A stretch of 64,000 bases of DNA from Pelomonas cellulosilytica (GTDB lineage: Bacteria > Pseudomonadota > Gammaproteobacteria > Burkholderiales > Burkholderiaceae_C): the NCBI RefSeq assembly GCF_021353265.1, contig NZ_JAJTWU010000004.1, positions 186,001 through 250,000 of the forward strand. Reading direction: 5' to 3'. Made by a program: the position numbers and the translations under genes. Below, one piece after another: positions 20,403-28,542 of the stretch. The stretch's first letter is position 1, and every line of letters starts with the position of its first letter. Under the pieces are notes generated by a model that ran no database searches, had not been told where the DNA came from, and worked only from the letters and a program-made list of their open reading frames with translations.

Positions 20403-22406
20403 ATGCAGCCCATGATCAGACTCTCGCTTTGCGCCCTCGGCATCACGCTGCTGACGGCCTGCGCCTCCGCGCCCACGCCGCCGGACGCCGTCGTCACGCC
20501 CAACGCCAATCTCGTCGTCCAGGACATTCCGCCTGTTCCCCAGCGCCTGGCCGATGCCGTCAGCCGCTACAACGACTTCCGCGGCCACGCCTTCGTAGAC
20601 TGGCATCCGGCGCAGCGCGAGATGCTCGTCAGCCACCGCAAGGCCGGTGCCAACACGGTCCAGCTGTTCCGCGTGACCGCGCCGCTGGCCGAACCGCAGC
20701 AGCTGACCGACAGCGCCGACCCTGTCACGCGCGCCACCTACGAGCCGCGCAACGGCCGCTATGTGGTCTTCGAGCGCGCCACCGGCGGCAACGAGGTGGG
20801 CCAGCTATATCGCCTGCCACTGACCGAGCCGGGCGCCCAGCCGGTGCTGCTGACCCACCCCAACGAACGCAACGCGATGAACACCTGGCTGCGCAAGAGC
20901 GGCCAGCTGATCTACAGCGCCGTGCCCATCGACCGCACCGCCCAGGGCGGCACGCGGGCCAAGGTCACGACGACGCTGTGGCTGATAGACCCCGAGAGGC
21001 CCGAGGGCCGGCGCAAGCTCGTCGAGCTGGATGGCGGCGGCTGGTCGGCGGGCCACGCGTCGCACGACGAGCGCCTCGTCACGTTGACGCGCTATCTGTC
21101 GGCCAACGAGTCCCAGGTCTGGCTGCTGGATATTTCCAGCGGTCTGGTCAAGCAGGTGGTCCCGGCCGTTGGCAGCACGGAGCCCCGCGCCACTCATGCC
21201 GCCGTGGGCTGGACAGTTGACGGCCGCTCGCTGTGGGTCGTCAGCGACCGCGCCGGCGAGTTCAAGGAGCTGATGAAGCTGGACCTGGCGACGGGCCGCT
21301 TCCAGCGCATCAGCAGCCACATTCCGTGGGATGCGAGCGACGTGACGCTGACCGAGGACGGCAGCCGCCTGGCCGCTCAGTTCAACATCGACGGCCGCCA
21401 CGAACTGCATTTCTTCGACACCGCCTCCGGCAAGGAACTGCCCGCCGCCGCCCTGCCCACCGGCAACGTCGGCAATGCGGACTACGCTGCGGCGCGCGCC
21501 GAGCTGGCCTTCACCGTCAGCAATGCACAGGGGCCAGGCCAGGTCTACTCGGTCACGCGCGACGGCCAGGTGCAGGCCTGGACGCGCGCGCAGGCACCCG
21601 CGGGCATCGACACCTCGACGTTCTCCGAGCAGAAGATCGTGCGCTGGAAGAGCTTTGACGGCGCGACGATCTCAGGCCTGCTGACGCCGCCGCCAGCCAG
21701 GTTCACCGGCAAGCGGCCGGTGCTGATCTCCATCCACGGTGGGCCGGAGTCGCAGGCCCAGGTGGGCTTCCTCGGCCGCAACGCCTACTTCGTGCAGGAG
21801 CTGGGCATGGCGCTGATCCAGCCCAACGTGCGCGGCTCTGCCGGCTACGGCAAGAGCTTCCTGGCGATGGACAACGGCTTCAAGCGCGAGGACTCGGTCA
21901 AGGACATCGGCGCGCTGCTCGACTGGATCGCCACGCAGCCGGACCTCGACGCCTCGCGCGTGCTCGTAACCGGCGGCAGCTACGGGGGCTACATGACGCT
22001 GGCCGTGTCGACGCACTACGCCGACCGGATCGCAGGTTCCATCGACGTGGTGGGCATTTCGCACTTCGTCACCTTCCTGCAGAACACCGAGAGTTACCGC
22101 CGCGACCTGCGCCGTGTCGAATACGGCGACGAACGCGACGCGGCGATGCGCGAGCACCTGGAGCGCATCTCGCCGCTGACCAACGCCGCCAAGATCAGGA
22201 AGCCGCTGTTCGTCGTGCAGGGCAAGAACGACCCGCGCGTGCCCTACACCGAGGCGGAGCAGATCGTCGCCAAGGTGCGCGAAGGCGGCACGCCGGTGTG
22301 GTACCTGCGCGCCGAGAACGAGGGCCACGGCTTCCAGCGCAAGGAAAACCAGGACTACCAGTTCTACGCGACGGTGCTGTTCATGCAGCAGACGGTGTTG
22401 AAGTAG
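20403..22406 (+). CDS. S9 (prolyl oligopeptidase) family serine peptidase, lipoprotein
   Basis: Peptidase of 667 residues with a lipoprotein signal (ALGITLLTAC, lipid cysteine at residue 20), so it is probably anchored in the membrane facing the periplasm. The N-terminal two thirds form a beta-propeller-like region (WHPAQREMLVS, VVFERATGG, LWLIDPERPEG). The catalytic alpha/beta hydrolase domain has Ser526 in GGSYGGYM, Asp610 in GKNDPRVP and His642 in ENEGHGF. The motif ISIHGGPESQAQVGF is the S9 oxyanion region. Two starts (MQPMIRL) are possible, both just after the upstream terminator, with no clear Shine-Dalgarno. Substrate unknown, most likely peptides. Confidence 0.92.
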   Translation: MQPMIRLSLCALGITLLTACASAPTPPDAVVTPNANLVVQDIPPVPQRLADAVSRYNDFRGHAFVDWHPAQREMLVSHRKAGANTVQLFRVTAPLAEPQQLTDSADPVTRATYEPRNGRYVVFERATGGNEVGQLYRLPLTEPGAQPVLLTHPNERNAMNTWLRKSGQLIYSAVPIDRTAQGGTRAKVTTTLWLIDPERPEGRRKLVELDGGGWSAGHASHDERLVTLTRYLSANESQVWLLDISSGLVKQVVPAVGSTEPRATHAAVGWTVDGRSLWVVSDRAGEFKELMKLDLATGRFQRISSHIPWDASDVTLTEDGSRLAAQFNIDGRHELHFFDTASGKELPAAALPTGNVGNADYAAARAELAFTVSNAQGPGQVYSVTRDGQVQAWTRAQAPAGIDTSTFSEQKIVRWKSFDGATISGLLTPPPARFTGKRPVLISIHGGPESQAQVGFLGRNAYFVQELGMALIQPNVRGSAGYGKSFLAMDNGFKREDSVKDIGALLDWIATQPDLDASRVLVTGGSYGGYMTLAVSTHYADRIAGSIDVVGISHFVTFLQNTESYRRDLRRVEYGDERDAAMREHLERISPLTNAAKIRKPLFVVQGKNDPRVPYTEAEQIVAKVREGGTPVWYLRAENEGHGFQRKENQDYQFYATVLFMQQTVLK

Positions 22407-22498
22407 CCCCCTACCGGCTACGCCGGCGCCCTCACGGGGAAACTCTGCGCAGACCGGCAAAGCCGGATCTGCAGGAGTCGCTGGAGGGACGGTGGCGG

Positions 22499-23011
22499 CT
22501 ACGCGCCTTGGGTGGGTTCGGAGTACCTCGGTGGCTTTGGCCAGAGGGAGGGTGTAGGCGCCTCGCCTCGCCAGTGGCGCGCGGTGATCCAGCCGCCGTG
22601 CCCCACCGCCAGCGCGCACGGTGGCTGCCAGGCAGCGGCGCGGGCCAGCAGCGCCTCCAGCGACTCGCCGCCATCGAAATCGAAGCCGCAGAAGTCAGCC
22701 ATCCACCGCTGGAACTCGGCGTGCGGGATGGCGCTCCAGGCCAGGCCGTCCCAGCGGCCGAAGTCCATCTCGGCCAGGGCCGGATCGACGCGCCAGCGAA
22801 AGCCCCAGCGCTTCAACCACCGCCCGACTTCGGCAGCGCGCTGCAGCGGCGACGTGACGACCTCGCGCGGCAAGCCCAGCTGCCGTGCATGGGCGCGGAT
22901 GCGATGAGCGAGGCGCTTCGCCTTGCGCGGGTCGACCGACAGGTCCGTGCGCCCGCCGATGCAGCGTCCCTCAGCGCCTTGCGGCCTGGGGTGACGCCAG
23001 ATCGTGAACAT
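22499..23011 (-). CDS. cobC: Histidine phosphatase, probable alpha-ribazole phosphatase
   Basis: Phosphatase of 170 residues with the histidine-acid-phosphatase opening TIWRHPRPQGAEGRCIGG (phospho-acceptor His7), TSPLQRAAEVGRWL, EMDFGRWDGLAW and the second histidine in ALAVGHGGWI. CobC removes phosphate from alpha-ribazole-5'-phosphate during cobalamin lower-ligand attachment. It is last in cobD-cobT-cobS-cobC and its ATG overlaps the cobS stop by one base (TGATG). The context makes the ribazole role likely, though the fold alone would also allow a general phosphoglycerate-mutase-type phosphatase. The protein lies at the small end of the family. Confidence 0.83.
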   Translation of the reverse strand: MFTIWRHPRPQGAEGRCIGGRTDLSVDPRKAKRLAHRIRAHARQLGLPREVVTSPLQRAAEVGRWLKRWGFRWRVDPALAEMDFGRWDGLAWSAIPHAEFQRWMADFCGFDFDGGESLEALLARAAAWQPPCALAVGHGGWITARHWRGEAPTPSLWPKPPRYSEPTQGA

Positions 23012-23772
23012 CAGATCGACGCCGTGAAGGCCAGCAGCACGGCAATCTCGGCCAGCTGCTCGGTCGCACCCAGCCCGTCGCCGGTGTAGCCGCCCAGTCG
23101 GCGCTTCAGCCACTGGCGCATCAGCAGCGCCACGAAGGTCGCCGACAGGACGGCGCCGACCAGCTTCGCGACGTCCACACCGGCCACGGTCAACGCGGCC
23201 AGCAGCAGCGCGCACCAGCCTATGGCCATGGCGAAGTTGCCCGGCGCGACGGCGAGCGCCAGCGGCTTGGCCTTGGCGTGCTCGACGTCGCCGCCATAAG
23301 GCAGGCTCACCATGACGCCTACAGCTGCGCCGCGAGCCAGTGCATGGCTGGCCAGCAGCGCCGCTACGGCACCGGCCAGCGGCCTCGTCGCCAGCACGGC
23401 CAGCAGCGCGGCACGAAGCAGCAGGGACAACACCAGCGCCAACGCTCCGTAGCTGCCCAGCCGCGAGTCCTTCATGATCACCAGCGCCTTATCGCGGCTG
23501 ACCACGCCGCCCAGCGCATCGAAGGTGTCGGCCAGGCCGTCCTCGTGGAAGCCCCCCGTCAGCAGCACCGTCGCCACGAGTGCGAGCACTGCGGCCACCC
23601 ACGCGGGCCAGAACTGCGCCGCGCCAACCAGTGCGCCGGCACCGACCGCGCCGACCAGCGCGCCGACCAGCGGGAAATGCCGCACGCAGTCGTTGAGCCA
23701 CGCCGGCTCGAAGCGCCCCAGCCGCACCGGCAGACGCGTCAGGAACTGCAGTGCGACGAGGAAGAGCCTCAC
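23011..23772 (-). CDS. cobS: Adenosylcobinamide-GDP ribazoletransferase (cobalamin synthase)
   Basis: Inner-membrane enzyme that joins adenosylcobinamide-GDP to alpha-ribazole, the last assembly step of cobalamin. It has 253 residues, several hydrophobic helices, and the family signature TGGFHEDGLADTFDALGG followed by IMKDSRLGSYG. It opens with VALQFLTRLPVR, also typical, and ends with RRLGGYTGDGLGATEQ, the second conserved acidic motif. It overlaps cobT by 4 bases and cobC by 1, giving a tightly coupled operon. Confidence 0.96.
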   Translation of the reverse strand: MRLFLVALQFLTRLPVRLGRFEPAWLNDCVRHFPLVGALVGAVGAGALVGAAQFWPAWVAAVLALVATVLLTGGFHEDGLADTFDALGGVVSRDKALVIMKDSRLGSYGALALVLSLLLRAALLAVLATRPLAGAVAALLASHALARGAAVGVMVSLPYGGDVEHAKAKPLALAVAPGNFAMAIGWCALLLAALTVAGVDVAKLVGAVLSATFVALLMRQWLKRRLGGYTGDGLGATEQLAEIAVLLAFTASI

Positions 23773-24797
23773 GGCTCGCGGTTGCTGACGCCGGCGCTCT
23801 CGAAGCTGGCCATGTCCGACAGCAGCACGCAGGCGGCCGGCAACAGCGGCCAGGCCAGCGCGGCACCGCTGCCCTCGCCCAGGCGCAGGTCCAGGTCCAG
23901 CAGCGGGCGCACGCCCAGCCGCTGCAGCCAGCGTGCATGCGGCCCTTCGGCCGACTGGTGCGCGAAGACACAGGCCGCCAGCACGCCGGGCCGCAGCGCC
24001 TCGGCCAGCGCGATGGCCGCCGTCGTGATGAAGCCATCAACGACGACGACGCGACGCTGGGCTGCGGCGGCGATGACGCTGCCGGCCATCGTGACGATCT
24101 CGAAGCCGCCCAGCGCCGCGGCGACGTCCAGCGGTGTCTGCGCCGACGCGTTGGCCGCCAGCGCCTCGGCCAGCACGGCCAGCTTGCGGGCCAGACCCGC
24201 GTCGTCCACGCCGGTGCCACGGCCCACGCAGTCGGCCAGCGGCAGGCCGGTCAGGCGTTGCATCAGCAGGCTCGCGGCCGACGTGTTGCCGATGCCCATC
24301 TCGCCCAGCAGCAAGGCGTTGCCCGGCAGACGCTCGACGAGGGCCAGGCCGTTGTGCAACGCGCGCGCGGCCTGGGCGGCCGTCATTGCGGGGCCGGCGC
24401 TGGCGTCGGCCGTGCCGGCCGCGATGCGCAGGTCCTGGGCGCCCGGCGCCAGCGGCGCATCGACGCCGCAGTCAGCAACAGTCAGCGCCAGACCCTGCTG
24501 GCGTGCAAGCACCGAGACGGCCGCCCCGCCGTCCAGCATGTTGGCGACCATCTGCGGCGTGACCTCGCGCGGGTACGCCGACACACCACGACGGGCGAGG
24601 CCATGGTCGGCCGCGAAGACGACCAGTTGCGGGTCGCGCATCGCTGGCCGCTCGACGCCCTGGATCAGCGCGAGTTGCAGCGCCAGCGCCTCGATCCGGC
24701 CCAGCGCGCCGAGCGGTTTGGTCTTGTGATCGAGCGCGTGCTGGACGCGCGCGGCGAGTTGAGGCTCGGCCAGGGCCGGCAGTTCAGGAAATTGCAT
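23769..24797 (-). CDS. cobT: Nicotinate-nucleotide--dimethylbenzimidazole phosphoribosyltransferase
   Basis: Makes alpha-ribazole-5'-phosphate from nicotinate mononucleotide and a lower-ligand base such as dimethylbenzimidazole. The 342-residue protein shows ARVQHALDHKTKPLGALGRI (family opening), VVFAADHGLARRGVSAYP, LLGEMGIGNTSAASLL, GRGTGVDDAGL and the distal LDLRLGEGSGAALA with the catalytic glutamate. Length and motifs are standard for CobT/CobU. It overlaps cobS by 4 bases and begins 10 bases after cobD, in the middle of the cob operon. Confidence 0.96.
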   Translation of the reverse strand: MQFPELPALAEPQLAARVQHALDHKTKPLGALGRIEALALQLALIQGVERPAMRDPQLVVFAADHGLARRGVSAYPREVTPQMVANMLDGGAAVSVLARQQGLALTVADCGVDAPLAPGAQDLRIAAGTADASAGPAMTAAQAARALHNGLALVERLPGNALLLGEMGIGNTSAASLLMQRLTGLPLADCVGRGTGVDDAGLARKLAVLAEALAANASAQTPLDVAAALGGFEIVTMAGSVIAAAAQRRVVVVDGFITTAAIALAEALRPGVLAACVFAHQSAEGPHARWLQRLGVRPLLDLDLRLGEGSGAALAWPLLPAACVLLSDMASFESAGVSNREP

Positions 24798-24807
24798 GAG
24801 GCAGGAT

Positions 24808-25797
24808 TCAGCCCACCAGATTGGCGAGCGTCAACAGGGCAAGGAGCAGCATCCACAGCACGACCGAGCGCCAGACGAGCCCGACGACGCTTTGCAGGTG
24901 GCCCAGCTGCGGCAGCGCGCCGGCCGTGGAGCCGGCAGCGCCCGTGGCCTCGGGCTCGGAGCCGGCGTTGAACGTGCGGCTGCGATCCGGCGTGATGCCG
25001 GGCGCCGCGGCACCGCCCAGTTGCAGGCCAACGGCGCCGGCCGCGGACGCGAGGATGATGCCTTCGTTGGGATGCAGCCAGAGCTGGGCGTCGCGGCGCC
25101 ACGCGTTCACCGCCTCTTCGAAGTTGCCGACGATGGCGAAGCCGGCCGCCGTCAGCCGTGCCGGTACATGGTCGATGGCCATGAAGGCCTGGCGCGACAG
25201 GGCCAGCAGCCGCGGGTTGGTCGGCGCGTCCAGCGTGCGGCTCTTGAAAGCCCAGTAGCGGCTCGCGAACTCGGCCATGCGGTAGATGACCGCGCCCGCC
25301 GGGCCAAGGCCGAAGGTCGAGCAGACGATGAACCAGAAGAACACGCCGAACACATGGCGGTGCGCGGCCAGCAGCGAGTGCTCGATGACGTGGCGGATCA
25401 GCTCGGTGCGAGGCAGCTCGCTGGCGTCGAGGTGGCGCCAGTCGGCCAGCAACTGGCGGGCGGTCTGGTCGTCACCGCGTTCCAGCGCGTCGCGTATGTC
25501 GGTGAAGTAATGGCTGAACTGACGGAAGCCCAGCGTCATGTACAGCACCAGCACGTTCAGCACCAGCGCGAGCAGCAGGCTGAAATGGCGAAACGCCCAG
25601 TAGGCCAGCGTCAGCACGAGGCCGGGCACGAGGACGGTGATGGTCCAGACGATGATTGCGTGGTGCTCGTCGCCCGCGTCGAAGTTGCGGCCTGTCCAGC
25701 GCACCCAGCCGATGACGGACTGGTGCACGCGGTTGCCATGCCTCAGGGGCTTGAGTTGCTCACACAACAAGGCCAACAGCACCGCGAAGAAATTCAT
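24808..25797 (-). CDS. cobD: CobD/CbiB family protein, probable adenosylcobinamide-phosphate synthase
   Basis: Membrane protein of 329 residues. It has hydrophobic helices (NFFAVLLALLCEQL, IIVWTITVLVPGLVLTLAYW, LLLALVLNVLVLYMTLGF, VFGVFFWFIVCSTFGLGPAG, and a C-terminal WMLLLALLTLANLVG) and the CbiB-type motifs around RHVIEHSLLAAHRHVFG and GPAGAVIYRMAEF. CbiB attaches aminopropanol phosphate to cobyric acid. The sequence is the divergent Burkholderiales CobD/CbiB type, so the reaction rests partly on its place at the head of cobT-cobS-cobC. I use the MNFFAV start; the frame is open upstream into the Nudix gene. Confidence 0.87.
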   Translation of the reverse strand: MNFFAVLLALLCEQLKPLRHGNRVHQSVIGWVRWTGRNFDAGDEHHAIIVWTITVLVPGLVLTLAYWAFRHFSLLLALVLNVLVLYMTLGFRQFSHYFTDIRDALERGDDQTARQLLADWRHLDASELPRTELIRHVIEHSLLAAHRHVFGVFFWFIVCSTFGLGPAGAVIYRMAEFASRYWAFKSRTLDAPTNPRLLALSRQAFMAIDHVPARLTAAGFAIVGNFEEAVNAWRRDAQLWLHPNEGIILASAAGAVGLQLGGAAAPGITPDRSRTFNAGSEPEATGAAGSTAGALPQLGHLQSVVGLVWRSVVLWMLLLALLTLANLVG

Positions 25798-25820
25798 GGG
25801 CCGGGATGATAGTGGCGCGA

Positions 25821-26504
25821 TCAGGCGCCGCTGAGGAGTCGGTAGAGGTTGCGCAACATCGCGGCTGTGGCGCCCCAGATGAAGTAGTCGCGCTCCGGCC
25901 CCGTCCATGGCATGGACAGGAAGCGGCGCTCGACGCCATCGACCTCCACGCGGTGATGCCGGTGGTGCGCCGGGTCCATCAGGAAGACCAGCGGCACCTC
26001 GAAGGCCTCGGACACCTCCGCGCCGTCGGGCACCAACGCGAAGCCGGGCGTCACGAGTCCGACGACCGGTGTGACCTGGAAGGCGGTCACGGTCGAATAG
26101 ACCGGCAGCTGGCCGAGGACCTCGACGTGGCTTCGCGGCAGGCCGATCTCCTCCTCCGTTTCGCGAAGCGCTGTCGCGACCGGGCCGTCATCCTCGGGCT
26201 CGACGCGCCCGCCCGGGAAGCTGATCTGGCCGGCGTGGTTGCGGAGCTGGTCGGTGCGGCGCGTCAGCAGCAGCGTCAGGCCACCCTCGCGCTGCACCAG
26301 CGGCACGAGCACCGCCGCACCGGCTGGCGACCGCCCGGCGAAGCGCCCGCCATCACCCGTGAACTCGGGCGTCCAGCCGGACACGGCGCCCAGCCGGGCG
26401 CGGATGGCATCGGGCGTCAGCGCGGACGGCGGCACCGCAGGCAGGTGCCGGTCCACGCTGATGACGGGCACCGACTGCGGCTGGGTGATGAGGGGACGGG
26501 TCAT
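25821..26504 (-). CDS. CoA pyrophosphatase, Nudix hydrolase
   Basis: Nudix enzyme of 227 residues of the coenzyme A diphosphatase type. The Nudix box runs from Gly99 to Leu122 (GGRVEPEDDG, then ATALRETEEEIGL). Immediately before it, LLTRRTDQLRNHAGQISFPG is the extra signature of CoA-cleaving members. It would split CoA or oxidised CoA into 4'-phosphopantetheine and 3',5'-ADP. The ATG lies about six bases beyond the rplS-operon terminator, with no clear ribosome site. The cobD start is 23 bases downstream, so cob genes may be read from this transcript. Confidence 0.9.
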   Translation of the reverse strand: MTRPLITQPQSVPVISVDRHLPAVPPSALTPDAIRARLGAVSGWTPEFTGDGGRFAGRSPAGAAVLVPLVQREGGLTLLLTRRTDQLRNHAGQISFPGGRVEPEDDGPVATALRETEEEIGLPRSHVEVLGQLPVYSTVTAFQVTPVVGLVTPGFALVPDGAEVSEAFEVPLVFLMDPAHHRHHRVEVDGVERRFLSMPWTGPERDYFIWGATAAMLRNLYRLLSGA

Positions 26505-26509
26505 GCACT

Positions 26510-26557
26510 CAAAGGCAAAAGCAAAAAGCCGCCGGGAGCGGGGCTCCAAGCGGCTTT
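26510..26557 (-). terminator. Intrinsic terminator of the rplS transcript
   Basis: On the minus strand an AAAGCCGC / GCGGCTTT stem with an internal GGAGCCCCGCTCC hairpin is followed by TTGCTTTTGCCTTTG. Its tail ends beside the Nudix start codon. Confidence 0.75.
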
Positions 26558-26585
26558 GGGGACACGAGGCCAGCTTTGGGCTTTG

Positions 26586-26680
26586 TTCACATCGCTTTGC
26601 GATATGAACTCTGCCCCAAGCTCGCAGCAGATTGCTGGGCAATCCACAGTGGCCTGCGGCCACCGCTGAGCTTCGCTCAG
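26586..26680 (-). repeat. Three consecutive hairpins in the rplS 3' region
   Basis: The minus-strand RNA can form three triloop hairpins in a row after or across the rplS stop: a 6-bp CTGAGC/GCTCAG stem at 26666-26680, a 6-bp GTGGCC/GGCCAC stem at 26649-26663, and a 10-bp stem at 26586-26608 with one G-U pair. The operon terminator follows further down. Confidence 0.5.
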
Positions 26681-27030
26681 GCGAGCTTTTCCTTGATGCG
26701 AGCCGACTTGCCCGAACGCTGGCGGAGGTAGTACAGCTTCGCACGGCGGACGTCGCCGCGGCGCTTGACTTCGATCGACGCGATCAGCGGGCTGTAGAGC
26801 TGGAACGTACGCTCGACGCCTTCGCCGCTGGAGATCTTGCGGACGATGAAGCTGCTGTTCAGGCCGCGGTTGCGCTTGGCGATGACGACGCCTTCGTAGG
26901 CCTGCACGCGCTTGCGGGTGCCTTCGACGACGTTGACGCTGACGATCACGGTGTCGCCGGGGGCGAAGGCCGGGATGGTCTTGTTCAGGCGAGCAATTTC
27001 TTCTTGCTCAAGGGTTTGGATCAGGTCCAT
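26677..27030 (-). CDS. rplS: 50S ribosomal protein L19
   Basis: Ribosomal protein of 117 residues located at the 30S-50S interface. Sequence is typical: [20 protein letters not shown], then [40 protein letters not shown] and [20 protein letters not shown]. It is the last gene of the rpsP-rimM-trmD-rplS group but is separated from trmD by 142 bases that carry a consensus -10 box, so it can probably also be expressed on its own. A ribosome site (AGGAGC) precedes the ATG. Confidence 0.98.
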   Translation of the reverse strand: MDLIQTLEQEEIARLNKTIPAFAPGDTVIVSVNVVEGTRKRVQAYEGVVIAKRNRGLNSSFIVRKISSGEGVERTFQLYSPLIASIEVKRRGDVRRAKLYYLRQRSGKSARIKEKLA

Positions 27031-27145
27031 CTGTGCTCCTAGGATCTTGGCGGCTCGCTATTTATCGGGGTGTTTGCAGCGCAGATGCAAAGCCAAAAGC
27101 AAAGCATGTGCGCCACTCGAGTGCCAGCGGATCGGACAGCCCTCG

Positions 27146-27175
27146 ATTATAGCGCGGCGCGAGCGCTCCTGGCTA
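27146..27175 (-). promoter_or_regulatory. Candidate internal promoter for rplS
   Basis: On the minus strand TAGCCA (4 of 6 to the -35) is followed after 18 bases by a perfect TATAAT. It overlaps the trmD stop region and would give a leader of about 110 bases before rplS. Confidence 0.6.
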
Positions 27176-27907
27176 GAGCCGCGCCAGGAAAGCCTCGTCC
27201 TGGCGGCTCAGGCGGCCAGCGGCACGCGCGGCCTCGATGAGATCGGGTCGGCGCGCCGCCGTGATTGCCAGCGACCGCTCGCGACGCCAGCGGCGGATGT
27301 CGGCATGGTGGCCCGACAGCAGCACCGGAGGCACTTCACGGCCATCGGCCAGCACTTCCGGGCGGCTGTAGTGCGGGCAGTCCAGCAGGCCGTCGGAGAA
27401 GCTGTCCTGCTGGTGCGACTGAGCATCACCCAGCACGCCCTCCTGTAGCCGCGCGACGGCGTCAAGCAGCGCCAGCGCCGGCAGCTCGCCGCCGGACAGC
27501 ACAAAGTCACCCAGGCTGACTTCCCGCGTCACATGCCGGTCCAGCACGCGCTGGTCGATACCTTCGTATCGGCCACACAGCAGAATCGCGCCGCTGCCGG
27601 CAGCGAGTTGCTGAACCATCGCCTGGTCCAGCCGCTGGCCAGTCGGCGTGAAGTGGATGACCTCGGTCTCGCCACGCTCGGCACGCACGGCGGCCAATGC
27701 GCGCTCCAGCGGCTCGACCAGCATGACCATACCGGGGCCGCCGCCGTAGGGACGGTCGTCGACGCGGCGGTAGTTGTCCTCGGCGAAATCGCGCAGCGGC
27801 CACAGCCGCACGTCGACCTGCCGACTCTCGAAGGCGCGCCGCGTGACGCCTTGCGTCAAGTGCGGCGCGAACAGCTCCGGGAAGATCGTCAGGACGTCGA
27901 AGCGCAT
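27173..27907 (-). CDS. trmD: tRNA (guanine-N1-)-methyltransferase
   Basis: Methylates G37 of tRNAs reading CUN, CCN and CGG codons, preventing +1 frameshifts; uses S-adenosylmethionine bound in a trefoil knot. The 244-residue protein begins [16 protein letters not shown] and shows [33 protein letters not shown] and the knot motif [18 protein letters not shown] chose the ATG at MRFDVL, ten bases after rimM, because all family members start there; the frame upstream is shadow. Essential in most bacteria. Confidence 0.98.
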   Translation of the reverse strand: MRFDVLTIFPELFAPHLTQGVTRRAFESRQVDVRLWPLRDFAEDNYRRVDDRPYGGGPGMVMLVEPLERALAAVRAERGETEVIHFTPTGQRLDQAMVQQLAAGSGAILLCGRYEGIDQRVLDRHVTREVSLGDFVLSGGELPALALLDAVARLQEGVLGDAQSHQQDSFSDGLLDCPHYSRPEVLADGREVPPVLLSGHHADIRRWRRERSLAITAARRPDLIEAARAAGRLSRQDEAFLARL

Positions 27908-27917
27908 GGCCGCCCGG

Positions 27918-28538
27918 TCAGAAGTCCAGACCCCAGTCGACGGTGATGCGCCGACCGGCGAGGTCCACGTCATCGACGAAGGCCCCGACGAACGGGATCA
28001 GCCGCTCCTGGTCCGGCTTGGCCGGCTCCTCGACGCCCGGCGGCAGGATGCGCAGCACGGCGTGGGGTCCCGTGTCGATCAGGCCGATGACGCGCCCGAG
28101 CGCCTGGGACTCGCGGTTAAAGACGTCCAGGCCGATCAGGTCGATCCAGTAGTACTCGCCATCGGGCGTACGCGGGAAGGCGCTACGGGGCACGTGGATC
28201 TCGTGGCCGCGCAACGCCTCGGCCGCATTGCGGTCGTCCACGCCTTCGGCCGTCGCGACGATGCCCTCGCCCTGCTCGCGCACCGAGCGAACAGCCAGCG
28301 CGACCTGGGCCGGCTTGGGGCCGGTGGCCTTCAGGTACCAGCGCTTGGCGCTGAACAGCGCGTCCGCATCGGTCGAGTACGCCTGCACCTTGAGGCCGCC
28401 CTTGATGCCCCAGGCATCGAGGATGCGGCCGACCGGCACGAGATCGTCGGGCCAGGCTTCACCAGACGGCGCCGAGCCGCCCCTGGAAGCAAAAGACGGC
28501 GCCGAGGCGCCGTCTTGCTGAGGCTTGTTGCCCGCCAC
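27918..28538 (-). CDS. rimM: Ribosome maturation factor RimM
   Basis: Assembly factor for the 30S head that binds S19 and helps 16S processing. The protein has the RimM N-domain ([39 protein letters not shown]) and a PRC-barrel C-domain ([38 protein letters not shown]). The start is uncertain. I use a GTG four bases after the rpsP stop, giving 206 residues; the first 25 or so codons are then low-complexity ([15 protein letters not shown]) and span a strong terminator-like hairpin. A GTG at LVPVGRI would place the start beyond the hairpin. Confidence 0.92.
   Translation of the reverse strand: MAGNKPQQDGASAPSFASRGGSAPSGEAWPDDLVPVGRILDAWGIKGGLKVQAYSTDADALFSAKRWYLKATGPKPAQVALAVRSVREQGEGIVATAEGVDDRNAAEALRGHEIHVPRSAFPRTPDGEYYWIDLIGLDVFNRESQALGRVIGLIDTGPHAVLRILPPGVEEPAKPDQERLIPFVGAFVDDVDLAGRRITVDWGLDF
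28464..28506. repeat. Short direct repeat in the rimM 5' region
   Basis: The 13-base sequence AGACGGCGCCGAG occurs at 28464-28476 and again at 28494-28506, exactly 30 bases apart. In the rimM frame both copies encode part of a G-x-SAPS peptide. The second copy makes one arm of the terminator-like palindrome. Confidence 0.7.
28493..28516 (-). promoter_or_regulatory. Terminator-like hairpin between rpsP and rimM
   Basis: Perfect 11-bp inverted repeat (AAGACGGCGCC / GGCGCCGTCTT) with two bases between, followed on the minus strand by TTGCTT so that the run of T is TTTT. It lies 27 bases past the rpsP stop, inside the presumed rimM 5' coding region. It could attenuate transcription into rimM-trmD. 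Confidence 0.62.
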
Positions 28539-28542
28539 GTGA

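Noticed and set aside
25798-25820. Search for a cobalamin riboswitch upstream of cobD
   Set aside because: The gap is 23 bases, far shorter than any such riboswitch, and no B12-box-like sequence was seen further upstream by eye.
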